NCBI RefSeq assembly: GCF_007097525.1
Contig: NZ_VKDD01000002.1
Location: 1,149,994 to 1,213,993 of the forward strand
Reading direction: 5' to 3'
DNA: 64,000 nt
Origin: Thalassomonas sp. M1454
Lineage (GTDB): Bacteria; Pseudomonadota; Gammaproteobacteria; Enterobacterales; Alteromonadaceae
Numbering within the stretch: the first letter of the stretch is position 1; each line of letters opens with the position of its first letter. The notes below the pieces were generated by a model. That model worked only from the letters and a program-made list of their open reading frames with translations, was not told the DNA's origin and did not search any database. Made by a program: the position numbers and the translations under genes. Of this stretch, positions 29,394 to 37,512 are shown piece after piece.

Positions 29394-30527
29394 TCACAAA
29401 CCTGGGCTTGCCACAGGATAAAGTACTTGATCGTGAAATCCTGTAACCACAGGAATAAAACCCGATAACTGAGTATCGAGTTCAACATCACCAGTATCAA
29501 CAATAAGCGGTCTTTGCGCTAATGCTTGCAACTTAGTTTTAGTGGCGATAACAATAATATTATCAAGGCCAATGGCCCTTATAACTCTTGGGCTTAGTTG
29601 CTGGTTACCTCGGCCAAATATATGCCCTTGGCCACCAATTACCGTGATCACAAGTTTAACTCCATGCTCACTAGCTTTGATAGCTTCATATAGCTGACTT
29701 TCAATAACATCACTTTTAATGAGTTCTTGTTGTTGAATTAAATCGACACCTAATAAAGTATTATCTAGGGCGATTTCATCCATTACCGCAGCAACAGTTG
29801 AGCCAGAGCCCATAACAAAAAGCTCTTCATCCATAAGCTCAACCACATGAGCAGCAATATCCATTAATACTAACTCATCGGTTTCTTTACCACCTGATTT
29901 AACCGCTTGGATGTATTGCAGCTGACTCGGAATTTGCATCTCGCCATACCGTCTTGCTTTAACCACACCGGTGCGAAAAGCAACCTCATCAATATCCATG
30001 ACATCGGCTTCGGTAAGTGACACTAACTCGTTATTAACCATTTGCTCAACCACTCGGCCTGCAGCCGTTGGCGTAAGAGCATACACACCAGAGTGAATTT
30101 TGCAGCCCGCTGGTATGCCTAATACCGGAAAGTAACCATCAATTTGATGACAAACATTACGAGCGGTACCGTCGCCACCAGCAAATAACAACAAATCAAC
30201 ACCAAAGTCTTGGATCACCTTAGTAGCATTTTCACTATCTGTTGCCGATGTCGCTTCATCTTGATAGTGATAGAGCACTTCAACGTTAAAACCAAGTTGT
30301 TTAGCTATGTTTTCGCCCATATCATTAGCGGCAGTATAGATAACTATTTTGTCTTTATATGGCAGTAATACTTCTAGCGCTAATTTCGCTCGTAAGTTAG
30401 CTTTTGGCTCGGCACCAAGCGCTAAGGCTTGGCTTGGCGTATCAACGCCGTCGCTGCCTTTTAAGGCTACACTACCACCGAGTCCAGCAATGGGATTAAC
30501 AAAAAAACCCAGTTTAAATTGTTTCAT
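29394..30527 (-). CDS. ATP-NAD kinase-like protein
   Basis: A 377-aa protein of the diacylglycerol/NAD kinase superfamily. The N-terminal FFVNPIAGLGGSVALKGSDG and LLLFAGGDGTARNV (the GGDG nucleotide motif, about residue 118) are clear. These proteins are annotated as ATP-NAD kinase family and are distinct from the canonical NadK encoded at 44.5 kb. The true substrate is uncertain and need not be NAD. Its start overlaps the end of epmC by 14 nt, so the two are coupled, with yfcL downstream. Confidence 0.82.
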   Translation of the reverse strand: MKQFKLGFFVNPIAGLGGSVALKGSDGVDTPSQALALGAEPKANLRAKLALEVLLPYKDKIVIYTAANDMGENIAKQLGFNVEVLYHYQDEATSATDSENATKVIQDFGVDLLLFAGGDGTARNVCHQIDGYFPVLGIPAGCKIHSGVYALTPTAAGRVVEQMVNNELVSLTEADVMDIDEVAFRTGVVKARRYGEMQIPSQLQYIQAVKSGGKETDELVLMDIAAHVVELMDEELFVMGSGSTVAAVMDEIALDNTLLGVDLIQQQELIKSDVIESQLYEAIKASEHGVKLVITVIGGQGHIFGRGNQQLSPRVIRAIGLDNIIVIATKTKLQALAQRPLIVDTGDVELDTQLSGFIPVVTGFHDQVLYPVASPGL

Positions 30528-31125
30528 TAACTACTTCTTCAAGTCTATGTTGTCTAATAGTGGCATCAATCATTGTCGATGCCATTGCTGAGTAATCTTC
30601 CACATTAAAGCTATCGGCTGCTAGTACAAATCCAGGTTGGTAAAACGCTATTAACGCATCGATAAATTGCTGTGCTCTTTTAGGAAAACCTTGCTCTAAA
30701 TAATTTAACGCTTGTTGCTGCACTTTCTTTTGGAAACCATACCTGTCTACCTCACAGCCGTTTAAATTATCTGCAGATACATTGAATTTAAACTTGCTGG
30801 CCAAACAAAATGCCCATTCAATTGCTTGTGGCTTAATTTCAACGGCTTCAAATTGTGCTTGGCGTTTTTCATCTCTGCCATCAGGTTCATACCAATAACC
30901 AAAGTCTTCTAATAAGCGTCTTTCTTTACCGGCGATACACCAATGCGAAATTTCATGTAAAGCACTTGCATAAAAGCCATGCGCAAAAATAATGCGGTGC
31001 TGTTTATGTTGCTCATTAGCAGGTAAATAAATAGGCTCATCATCGCCTTTTACTAATAGAGTATTTTCACTCTCGGCAAACTGCTCGGCGAAAATATGTA
31101 TGAGATCTTGATATTTATGCGACAT
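30514..31125 (-). CDS. epmC: Elongation factor P hydroxylase EpmC
   Basis: A 203-aa YfcM/EpmC protein that hydroxylates the beta-lysylated lysine of EF-P. The iron-binding region is visible as FYASALHEISHWCIAG, with H-E-x-S-H (about residues 57-61). Other conserved parts are DFGYWYEPDGRDEKRQAQFE and VQPQ-like VEIKPQAIEW. It heads the epmC-kinase-yfcL unit and is divergent from the Lrp gene. EpmA and EpmB are not in the window. Confidence 0.93.
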   Translation of the reverse strand: MSHKYQDLIHIFAEQFAESENTLLVKGDDEPIYLPANEQHKQHRIIFAHGFYASALHEISHWCIAGKERRLLEDFGYWYEPDGRDEKRQAQFEAVEIKPQAIEWAFCLASKFKFNVSADNLNGCEVDRYGFQKKVQQQALNYLEQGFPKRAQQFIDALIAFYQPGFVLAADSFNVEDYSAMASTMIDATIRQHRLEEVVNETI

Positions 31126-31247
31126 TAAATGGCTGTAATTAACGAAAGTTTCTAATAGCGCTATTTTAACCGAATTTTATAGCAAGTCTAATAACTTTCT
31201 AATAAACTAAATTCATCTAATCGCGATAAAAACAACGAACAATTACC

Positions 31248-31712
31248 ATGAAAAAACTTGATGATATCGATTTACAAATATTGACCTTGCTTTTTAATGA
31301 TGCGGATATCACTAATAAAGAGTTAGCCAGTAAAATTGGCACTGCCCCGTCAACATGTTTAGAGCGCGTAAAACGTTTAAAAAGTACCGGGGTAATTAAA
31401 GGCTCATTCATTGACGTCAACTACAATACCATAGGTGGTAATATTCAAGCGATGGCGGCAATTCAATTGCAGCCGTATTCTGAGCAAATCGTTAATAACT
31501 TACGTGATGAGTTGTTAGTGCTTCCAGAAATTATCAGTATGTTTCATATGGGCGGCGCTTTTGATTTCTATATTCATATGTCAGTTAAAGATACCGAGCA
31601 CTTGCGCCGCTTCGTATTTGAAGCTATCACTTCAAGAGATGAAGTAACTAATGTTGAAACCTCACTAGTGTTTGAGCACAGCCGCAGCCCGGCAATCCCA
31701 ACGTTCAACTAA
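31248..31712 (+). CDS. Lrp/AsnC family transcriptional regulator
   Basis: 154 aa. The N-terminal HTH (about residues 4-60) has DIDLQILTLLFNDADITNKE, then LASKIGTAPSTCLERVKRLK. The C-terminal RAM ligand domain (about 65-145) follows, with FHMGGAFDFYIHM. The typical family members are octamers that sense amino acids. It is not the global Lrp itself and could be a local regulator of amino acid use. It is divergent from epmC and is followed by a long perfect hairpin. Confidence 0.9.
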   Translation: MKKLDDIDLQILTLLFNDADITNKELASKIGTAPSTCLERVKRLKSTGVIKGSFIDVNYNTIGGNIQAMAAIQLQPYSEQIVNNLRDELLVLPEIISMFHMGGAFDFYIHMSVKDTEHLRRFVFEAITSRDEVTNVETSLVFEHSRSPAIPTFN

Positions 31713-31724
31713 ATCAAGAGGGTC

Positions 31725-31780
31725 AATATCAAGGTGTCAGAGTCGTTGAACGAGTTCAACGACTCTGACACCTTGATATT
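31725..31780. repeat. Perfect 26-bp inverted repeat, REP/BIME-like
   Basis: Arms of 26 bp with no mismatch (each containing GGTGTCAGAGTCGTTGAA or its complement) around a CGAG loop. It lies between the converging Lrp and Sel1 genes and could terminate both. It is preceded by TCAAGAGGGTC, wording shared with the hairpin after cysS. GTCAGAGTC-type palindromes resemble REP units mobilised by Y1 REP transposases; no such transposase is in the window. Confidence 0.75.
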
Positions 31781-31786
31781 TATTTG

Positions 31787-32515
31787 TTAGCCGTCGAAGG
31801 TGAAAGGTTTGTAGTTATCTACATCTGGGGCAATCTTTAAATACAACGCATCGGCTTTATCGCGGCAACGTTTGATTTGATCACGAGAAAGTTGCTTAGA
31901 GTCCATGTTCATACTGGTTTCAGCATCTTTATGGCCGTTAAATGCGGCTACGCGATTCCAAATATACGACTCTTCAATATTTTTGGTCACGCCTTTGCCC
32001 TCATAATAAAGTAGTGCCAGGTTAAATTGCGCAAACGCATAATTTTGCATCGCTGCATCTCGATACCAGACTGCAGCTTTACCATAATTTAACGGTACAA
32101 TAACCCCTTCTTGGTACATCACTGCTAAGTTAAACTGAGCAGCTGCCAAGCCTTTTTCAGCCGAGCGCCTTGTATATTCAAAGCCTTGCTGATTGTTTTT
32201 TACCGTACCTCGGCCATCAAAATACATTTGTGCTAAGGCAAATTGTGCCTCTGCAATACCTCGACCAGCGGCTCTGTGATATAGCTCAAATGCTTTTAAT
32301 TCATTTTTGGCAATACCTTGGCCATTTTCATAAAGCCCTGCTTGTTGAAATAATGCCGGCGGATAGCCTAGTTCAACTAAAGGCTTTAACTCTTCGATTG
32401 CACCAATAAAATCACCACGATTGATCATTTCGACCGCATCGTTATATTCTGCTTGCGCAGGTAAGCTAGTAAAAATTGAGAAGAGCAAAACAAATAATAA
32501 TCTATTTGAAGTCAT
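31787..32515 (-). CDS. Secreted Sel1-repeat protein
   Basis: 242 aa with a cleavable signal peptide (ending LPAQA, about residue 22), followed by about four Sel1 repeats (about residues 50-200). Each has the A-x-x-x-L-A-x-M-Y-x-x-G pattern, for example AQFALAQMYFDGRGTVKNN and AQFNLALLYYEGKGVTKNI. These solenoids mediate protein contacts. A periplasmic location is predicted; partners are unknown. A hairpin-array element occupies its upstream region. Confidence 0.87.
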   Translation of the reverse strand: MTSNRLLFVLLFSIFTSLPAQAEYNDAVEMINRGDFIGAIEELKPLVELGYPPALFQQAGLYENGQGIAKNELKAFELYHRAAGRGIAEAQFALAQMYFDGRGTVKNNQQGFEYTRRSAEKGLAAAQFNLAVMYQEGVIVPLNYGKAAVWYRDAAMQNYAFAQFNLALLYYEGKGVTKNIEESYIWNRVAAFNGHKDAETSMNMDSKQLSRDQIKRCRDKADALYLKIAPDVDNYKPFTFDG

Positions 32516-32620
32516 CGCACTTATCCTTATAAAGTTTAATTATATTAAGTATATACAATTTTAAATGAGTTTGTGAAAGTGAATGAGGCACGGATATAAA
32601 ATGCTTTCCCCCTAATACTA

Positions 32621-32718
32621 CCGAAACAAAACCGTCCTTGGCGTTTCGGCATACCTTCGTCCCTGAAGGCAACCGATACTTCGCTCCCGGCGGTATCGGA
32701 TTACTACCATCCTTAGTA
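32621..32718. repeat. Array of four hairpins with GGA (minus strand) loops
   Basis: Consecutive stems are CCGAAAC/GTTTCGG (32621-32649), CCTTC/GAAGG (32654-32669), CCGATAC/GTATCGG (32673-32699) and TACTA/TAGTA (32702-32718). Each loop contains TCC on the plus strand, so GGA on the minus strand (AAGGACG, AGGGAC, CGGGAGC, AGGATG). The block 32654-32676 matches 14373-14395 at about 19 of 23 bases. No ORF. It lies between the dnaJ terminator and the Sel1 gene. Confidence 0.65.
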
Positions 32719-32720
32719 GC

Positions 32721-32743
32721 AAAAAAGGCTGCGAAGCAGCCTT
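32721..32743 (-). terminator. Terminator of dnaJ
   Basis: On the minus strand AAAGGCTGC, TTC, GCAGCCTTTTTT, 20 nt past the dnaJ stop. Confidence 0.88.
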
Positions 32744-32763
32744 TATTATATTGAAAACTTAAT

Positions 32764-33903
32764 TTATTTTAAGTTATCGAAGAAAGTTTTTACACCATCA
32801 AAAAAGCCTTGCTCTTTTGGTCGGTTATGGCCAGCAGCTTTGCCCTCGCCCATACTTTCTTGCAATTTAGTCAGTAGCTCTTTTTGCTCGCTGTTTAAAT
32901 TAACTGGCGTTTCAATCACGACTTTACACATTAAATCACCGGTCATTGAACTGCGTACCGACTTAACCCCTTTACCACGTAATCGGAACATCTTACCGGT
33001 TTGCGTTTCACTTGGGATTTTCAGCTTAACTTTGCCTTCAAGTGTTGGTACTTCGATTTCACCCCCAAGCGCTGCGCTAGTGAAACTAATTGGTACTTCA
33101 CAGTATAAGTTGTTTTCGTCACGCACAAATATCTTATGGTCGCGTACGTTTACTTGTACATATAAATCACCTGCTGGTGCGCCCATTTCTCCGGCTTCAC
33201 CTTCACCCGATAAACGAATTCTGTCACCAGTATCCACACCTGCTGGTATTTTAGCTGATAAAGTCTTGGTCTTTTCAACACGACCTTGACCACGACACTT
33301 GGTACATGGGTCTTTAATTACTTTACCGCGACCAGAACATGTTGGACAAGTTTGCTGTACTGCAAATAAACCTTGGCGCATTTGTACTTGGCCATGACCA
33401 TGACAAGTTGAACAAGTTGACGCCGATGAGCCTTTTTTAGCACCACTGCCATCACAAGGTTCACAGTTAACATACGTTGGAACTTTTAGCTCAACCGTTT
33501 TACCTTTAACCGCTTCTTCAAGAGTTAGGTCTAAGTTATAGCGTAAATCAGAACCTCTACGGTTATGCGATTGACCACCACGACTTCTGCCGCCGCCGAA
33601 AATATCACTAAAGATATCGTCAAAGCCACCACCGCCAAAGCCGCCACCGAAACCGCCGCCACCACCGTGACCGCCTTGTTCAAAGGCTGCATGGCCATAT
33701 TGATCGTAAGCAGCACGCTTTTGATCATCATTTAAAACTTCGTAAGCTTCTTTAACTTCTTTAAATTGCTCTTCTTTATCCTTATCGCCTTTAGTGCGAT
33801 CCGGATGGAATTTCATAGCAAGACGTTTGTAAGCTTTTTTAATTTCACGTTCTGTGGCACCTGAACTTAGCCCTAGAACTTCATAATAATCACGTTTTGA
33901 CAT
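32764..33903 (-). CDS. dnaJ: Co-chaperone DnaJ
   Basis: A 379-aa class A J-protein. The J domain (1-70) has the HPD motif in [11 protein letters not shown] Gly/Phe-rich linker (about 75-110, with repeated GGGGFGGGF) follows. Four CxxCxGxG zinc motifs come next ([32 protein letters not shown]; about 145-215). The C-terminal substrate and dimer domains complete it. It stimulates DnaK ATPase. It is 138 nt downstream of dnaK, with a hairpin in between. Confidence 0.98.
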   Translation of the reverse strand: MSKRDYYEVLGLSSGATEREIKKAYKRLAMKFHPDRTKGDKDKEEQFKEVKEAYEVLNDDQKRAAYDQYGHAAFEQGGHGGGGGFGGGFGGGGFDDIFSDIFGGGRSRGGQSHNRRGSDLRYNLDLTLEEAVKGKTVELKVPTYVNCEPCDGSGAKKGSSASTCSTCHGHGQVQMRQGLFAVQQTCPTCSGRGKVIKDPCTKCRGQGRVEKTKTLSAKIPAGVDTGDRIRLSGEGEAGEMGAPAGDLYVQVNVRDHKIFVRDENNLYCEVPISFTSAALGGEIEVPTLEGKVKLKIPSETQTGKMFRLRGKGVKSVRSSMTGDLMCKVVIETPVNLNSEQKELLTKLQESMGEGKAAGHNRPKEQGFFDGVKTFFDNLK

Positions 33904-33972
33904 AATAGTTTTTACTTCAATTTATCTTTATATCAGGTTCGTCAATGAACTTGATATTATTCATTAAACAAT

Positions 33973-34005
33973 AAAGCGCCACATGAGAAATCCCTGTAGC
34001 GCTTT
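33973..34005 (-). terminator. Hairpin between dnaK and dnaJ
   Basis: AAAGCGC and GCGCTTT arms around a 19-nt loop, 37 nt after the dnaK stop, with only a short T-rich tail. It is probably a partial terminator or a processing site that lowers dnaJ expression relative to dnaK. Confidence 0.55.
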
Positions 34006-34041
34006 AAGCGTTTTAATAATACTTACTTATAAAAGTAGTGA

Positions 34042-35967
34042 TTATTTTTTGTCGTCTTTTACTTCTTCAAACTCAGCATCTACAACATCTTCAGCAGGTT
34101 GAGCTTGTTCTTGAGCTTGACCTTCTGGAGCAGCACCGCCTTGAGCTTGTGCTTTTGCTTGCGCAATTTCCATTAACTTAGCAGATGCTTCCATTAACGC
34201 TTGAGTCTTAGCATCAATCGCTTCTTTGTCATCGCCTTTAATCGCTTCTTCAAGCTCAGTTAATGCTGCTTCGATTTTCTCTTTATCTTCGCTTGGTAAG
34301 TCATCACCAGCTTCAGTAATTTGTGTACGTGTAGCATGTACCATACCGTCAGCTTGGTTACGAGCAGTAACTAGCTCTTCAAATTTAGCATCGGCATCAG
34401 CATTTGCTTCTGCGTCGCGTACCATTTGATCTACTTCATCATCAGATAAACCAGAAGATGCTTTGATTGTGATCTTTTGCTCTTTACCAGTGTTCTTATC
34501 TTTAGCAGTTACGTGCAAGATACCATCAGCATCGATATCGAAAGTAACTTCGATTTGTGGCGTACCACGAGGTGCTGCGTCGATACCTTCTAGGTTAAAT
34601 TGACCTAGAGACTTGTTTAAAGAGGCTTGCTTACGCTCACCTTGAACAACATGTACAGTTACTGCAGATTGGTTATCTTCAGCTGTTGAGAACGTTTGTG
34701 ACTGTTTCGTTGGGATAGTTGTGTTTTTGTCGATAACTTTAGTCATCACACCACCCATAGTCTCAATACCTAGAGATAAAGGAGTAACGTCTAGTAGTAA
34801 AACGTCAGTCACATCACCAGATAAAACACCACCTTGAACCGCTGCACCACTTGCTACTGCTTCGTCAGGGTTAACGTCTTTACGAGGCTCTTTACCGAAG
34901 AAATCAGAAACCGCTTTTTGTACTAATGGCATACGTGTTTGACCACCAACCATGATTACATCAGTAATTTCGCTTGTTGATAAACCGGCATCCGCAAGAG
35001 CTGTTTTAAGTGGCTCAAGTGTTGCTTTAACCATGTCTTCAACTAATGATTCTAATTTTGCACGAGTAACTTTAACGTTCATGTGCTTAGGACCTGAAGC
35101 GTCAGCTGTGATGTAAGGTAAGTTAACATCAGTTTGTTGTGCAGATGATAATTCACACTTAGCTTTTTCAGCCGCTTCTTTTAAACGCTGCATTGCAAGT
35201 GGATCTGTTGTTAAATCCATGCCTGCGTCTTTCTTAAATTCATCTACTAGGTAGTTGATTAAACGGTTATCGAAATCTTCACCACCTAAGTGCGTGTCAC
35301 CGTTAGTCGCTAATACTTCAAATGTGTGCTCGCCTTCAACTTCATCAATTTCGATGATAGAGATATCGAATGTACCACCACCTAAGTCATATACAGCAAC
35401 AACACGGTCGCCTTCTTGCTTATCCATACCGTAAGCAAGGGCTGCAGCAGTTGGCTCGTTGATAATACGTTTAACATCAAGACCAGCAATACGACCAGCA
35501 TCTTTAGTTGCTTGACGTTGTGAGTCATTGAAGTATGCAGGAACAGTAATAACTGCTTCAGTCACTTCTTCACCAAGGTAGTCTTCCGCAGTTTTTTTCA
35601 TTTTTGCTAAAACTTCAGCAGAAACTTGTGGTGGAGCAACGTTTTTGTCGTTTGCTGTAACCCAAGCGTCACCGTTGTCAGCTTTAACAATACCAAATGG
35701 CATGATGCTGATGTCACGTTGAACTTCTTTGTCTTCAAAACGACGACCAATTAAGCGCTTGATAGCGAATAATGTATTTTTAGGGTTAGTTACTGATTGA
35801 CGCTTAGCTGGTTGACCAACTAACGTTTCGCCTTCTGCTGTGTAAGCAATGATTGAAGGAGTTGTGCGATCGCCTTCAGCGTTCTCAATTACACGTACAC
35901 TGTCGCCATCTAAAACAGCAACACAAGAGTTTGTTGTCCCAAGGTCAATACCGATTATTCTGCCCAT
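34042..35967 (-). CDS. dnaK: Hsp70 chaperone DnaK
   Basis: A 641-aa Hsp70. The ATPase domain has [30 protein letters not shown] and [11 protein letters not shown]. The substrate domain and lid follow, ending in an acidic tail with EEVKDDKK. It works with DnaJ and GrpE, both encoded in this window. A heat-shock sigma-32-type promoter lies about 60 nt upstream. Complete and typical. Confidence 0.99.
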   Translation of the reverse strand: MGRIIGIDLGTTNSCVAVLDGDSVRVIENAEGDRTTPSIIAYTAEGETLVGQPAKRQSVTNPKNTLFAIKRLIGRRFEDKEVQRDISIMPFGIVKADNGDAWVTANDKNVAPPQVSAEVLAKMKKTAEDYLGEEVTEAVITVPAYFNDSQRQATKDAGRIAGLDVKRIINEPTAAALAYGMDKQEGDRVVAVYDLGGGTFDISIIEIDEVEGEHTFEVLATNGDTHLGGEDFDNRLINYLVDEFKKDAGMDLTTDPLAMQRLKEAAEKAKCELSSAQQTDVNLPYITADASGPKHMNVKVTRAKLESLVEDMVKATLEPLKTALADAGLSTSEITDVIMVGGQTRMPLVQKAVSDFFGKEPRKDVNPDEAVASGAAVQGGVLSGDVTDVLLLDVTPLSLGIETMGGVMTKVIDKNTTIPTKQSQTFSTAEDNQSAVTVHVVQGERKQASLNKSLGQFNLEGIDAAPRGTPQIEVTFDIDADGILHVTAKDKNTGKEQKITIKASSGLSDDEVDQMVRDAEANADADAKFEELVTARNQADGMVHATRTQITEAGDDLPSEDKEKIEAALTELEEAIKGDDKEAIDAKTQALMEASAKLMEIAQAKAQAQGGAAPEGQAQEQAQPAEDVVDAEFEEVKDDKK

Positions 35968-36020
35968 TTTTAGGATCTCCGTAATAAAACATTTAAAACA
36001 TAATTTTGATACCTTTCTTA

Positions 36021-36046
36021 GTGGGGGAGCAAATATTGCTTTTCAA
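36021..36046 (-). promoter_or_regulatory. Sigma-32 promoter of dnaK
   Basis: Minus-strand TTGAAA, 14-bp spacer, CCCCAC, preceded by CTA. It matches the RpoH pattern (CTTGAAA, 13-15 bp, CCCCATNT) with small deviations and points at dnaK. Confidence 0.75.
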
Positions 36047-36087
36047 TAGAAAAACAGAAAAAAAAGTAAAAAAATATGAAAAAAAGC

Positions 36088-36114
36088 AAAAAAACCTCTA
36101 AATAGAGGCTTTTT
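36088..36114 (-). terminator. Terminator of the HD-GYP gene
   Basis: Minus-strand AAAAGCCTCTA and TAGAGGTTTTTTT arms with a 2-nt loop, about 60 nt past the stop codon. Confidence 0.8.
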
Positions 36115-36170
36115 AACTTAGTTTTTACCGTTTGGGCTTTGGCGATTAGCCATTTAAGACTTGAAAATAA

Positions 36171-37226
36171 CTACTTATGACGATTGCCAAAGGTAAGTTC
36201 TTCTTGTTGATCGCCATAATCTTGCATTACTTGCCTAATTTTTGTTAAACAATTTTTAAACGCTGGGACTAGCTCTGGATCAAAATGCTTACCTGACTGT
36301 TGCTCGATATATTCCATAGCTTCTTCTGCCGACCATGACTTTTTATATGGTCGCTCAGATGTTAAGGCATCATAGACATCAGCAAGTGCAACAATACGAG
36401 CAGACAATGGAATTTCTTCACCTTTAAGTTGATGTGGATAACCAGTGCCATCAAACTTCTCATGATGATATAAACAGATTTCTACCGCCATAGAGAGTAA
36501 TGGCGATTGATGAGTGCCTAAAATTTCTGCGCCATATTCAACATGGCGCTGCATTTCGATCCACTCATGCTCATTTAATTTGCCAGGTTTGAGTAAGATG
36601 CTATCAGCAATACCTATTTTGCCAATATCATGCATAGGTGCGGCGTTAAATACTAAATCCACCCATTCATCGTTGGCATTAATCTCTTCTGCCAAGAACT
36701 TAGCATACCAACTCATGCGTATAACATGCATGCCGGTTTCATTATCTTTAAATTCAGCAGCACGGCCTAATCGTTTGATGATTTCGGCTCGAGTAATTTC
36801 AAGTTGCTCAGTGCGAGCGGATACCTGGCGTTCTAATTCTCTTTGTTGATCGTATAAGGCTAATTGTGTTTTAACTCGAGCTTGTACAATTGGCACACTT
36901 ACCGGCTTAGTTATGTAATCAACAGCGCCAAGTTCAAAGCCGATTTTTTCATCTTGAATTTCAGTTTTTGCGGTGACAAAAATAACTGGGATATTGGAGG
37001 TGACAGGATTACTTTTTAATTTACGACAAACTTCATGGCCATCCATTTCAGGCATCATTACATCAAGTAATATTAAATCCGGCTTTTGTTTAGCATTAGC
37101 AATTTTAAGCGCAATTTCACCATTCAATGCAGCTTTAACCTTATATAAAGGCCTTAAGATGCCATTAAGAACATCAATGTTATCGGCATTGTCGTCTACA
37201 ACTAGAATTGTCGCTTGTTCGGTCAT
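36171..37226 (-). CDS. Response regulator with HD-GYP phosphodiesterase domain
   Basis: 351 aa. The N-terminal receiver domain (about 6-120) has the acidic pair in LVVDDNADN and phospho-acceptor Asp in LILLDVMMPEMDG (about 56). After a coiled linker, the HD-GYP domain (about 155-340) carries MHDIGKIGIAD, HHEKFDGTGYP and SARIVALADVYDALTS. All motifs needed for cyclic-di-GMP hydrolysis are present. It is downstream of the giant hybrid kinase, its likely partner. Its first 11 codons and leader are tandemly triplicated upstream, giving two coupled upstream ORFs and no good ribosome site. Confidence 0.92.
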   Translation of the reverse strand: MTEQATILVVDDNADNIDVLNGILRPLYKVKAALNGEIALKIANAKQKPDLILLDVMMPEMDGHEVCRKLKSNPVTSNIPVIFVTAKTEIQDEKIGFELGAVDYITKPVSVPIVQARVKTQLALYDQQRELERQVSARTEQLEITRAEIIKRLGRAAEFKDNETGMHVIRMSWYAKFLAEEINANDEWVDLVFNAAPMHDIGKIGIADSILLKPGKLNEHEWIEMQRHVEYGAEILGTHQSPLLSMAVEICLYHHEKFDGTGYPHQLKGEEIPLSARIVALADVYDALTSERPYKKSWSAEEAMEYIEQQSGKHFDPELVPAFKNCLTKIRQVMQDYGDQQEELTFGNRHK

Positions 37227-37340
37227 TTAAATATTTTCTCTATTTATAAATGTTGCAGTAACTGTGCATTTGCAATTACAAGAGTTATCAGCACTCAAAC
37301 AATTGGCGTCTACAACTAGAATTGTCGCTTGTTCGGTCAT
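37227..37340 (-). CDS. Upstream ORF, copy adjacent to the HD-GYP gene
   Basis: A 37-codon frame created by the tandem duplication. It begins MTEQATILVVD, identical to the HD-GYP protein, then diverges into ANCLSADNSCNCKC and ends in a TAA directly abutting the HD-GYP start codon. The peptide is Cys-rich by chance of frame and is unlikely to be functional as a protein; ribosome delivery to the next start is the plausible effect. Confidence 0.4.
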   Translation of the reverse strand: MTEQATILVVDANCLSADNSCNCKCTVTATFINRENI

Positions 37341-37453
37341 TAAATTTTTTCTCTATTTATAAATGTTGCAGTAACTGTGCATTTGCAATTACATGTGTTA
37401 TCAGCACTCAAACAATTGGCGTCTACAACTAGAATTGTCGCTTGTTCGGTCAT
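37340..37453 (-). CDS. Upstream ORF, distal copy
   Basis: A second 37-codon frame, nearly identical to the one after it, again beginning MTEQATILVVD. Its TAA overlaps the ATG of the next upstream ORF by one base (TAATG), so three starts are chained. Confidence 0.4.
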   Translation of the reverse strand: MTEQATILVVDANCLSADNTCNCKCTVTATFINREKI

Positions 37454-37512
37454 TAAATATTTTCTCTATTTATGAGAGCATTTACTACTAAGGTGTTGAC
37501 TTGTTTATTCAT

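Larger units (their letters stand above)
37194..37472. repeat. Tandem triplication of the HD-GYP gene start and leader
   Basis: Units of 114 bp (37194-37307) and 113 bp (37308-37420) and a partial third (37421-37472) are nearly identical. Each contains the leader and the first 11 codons of the HD-GYP gene. Differences are a handful of bases and one T in the leader. Confidence 0.92.

Noticed and set aside
37194-37472. CRISPR-like repeat array
   Set aside because: Only 2.5 units of about 114 bp with no spacers; each unit is a copied gene start.
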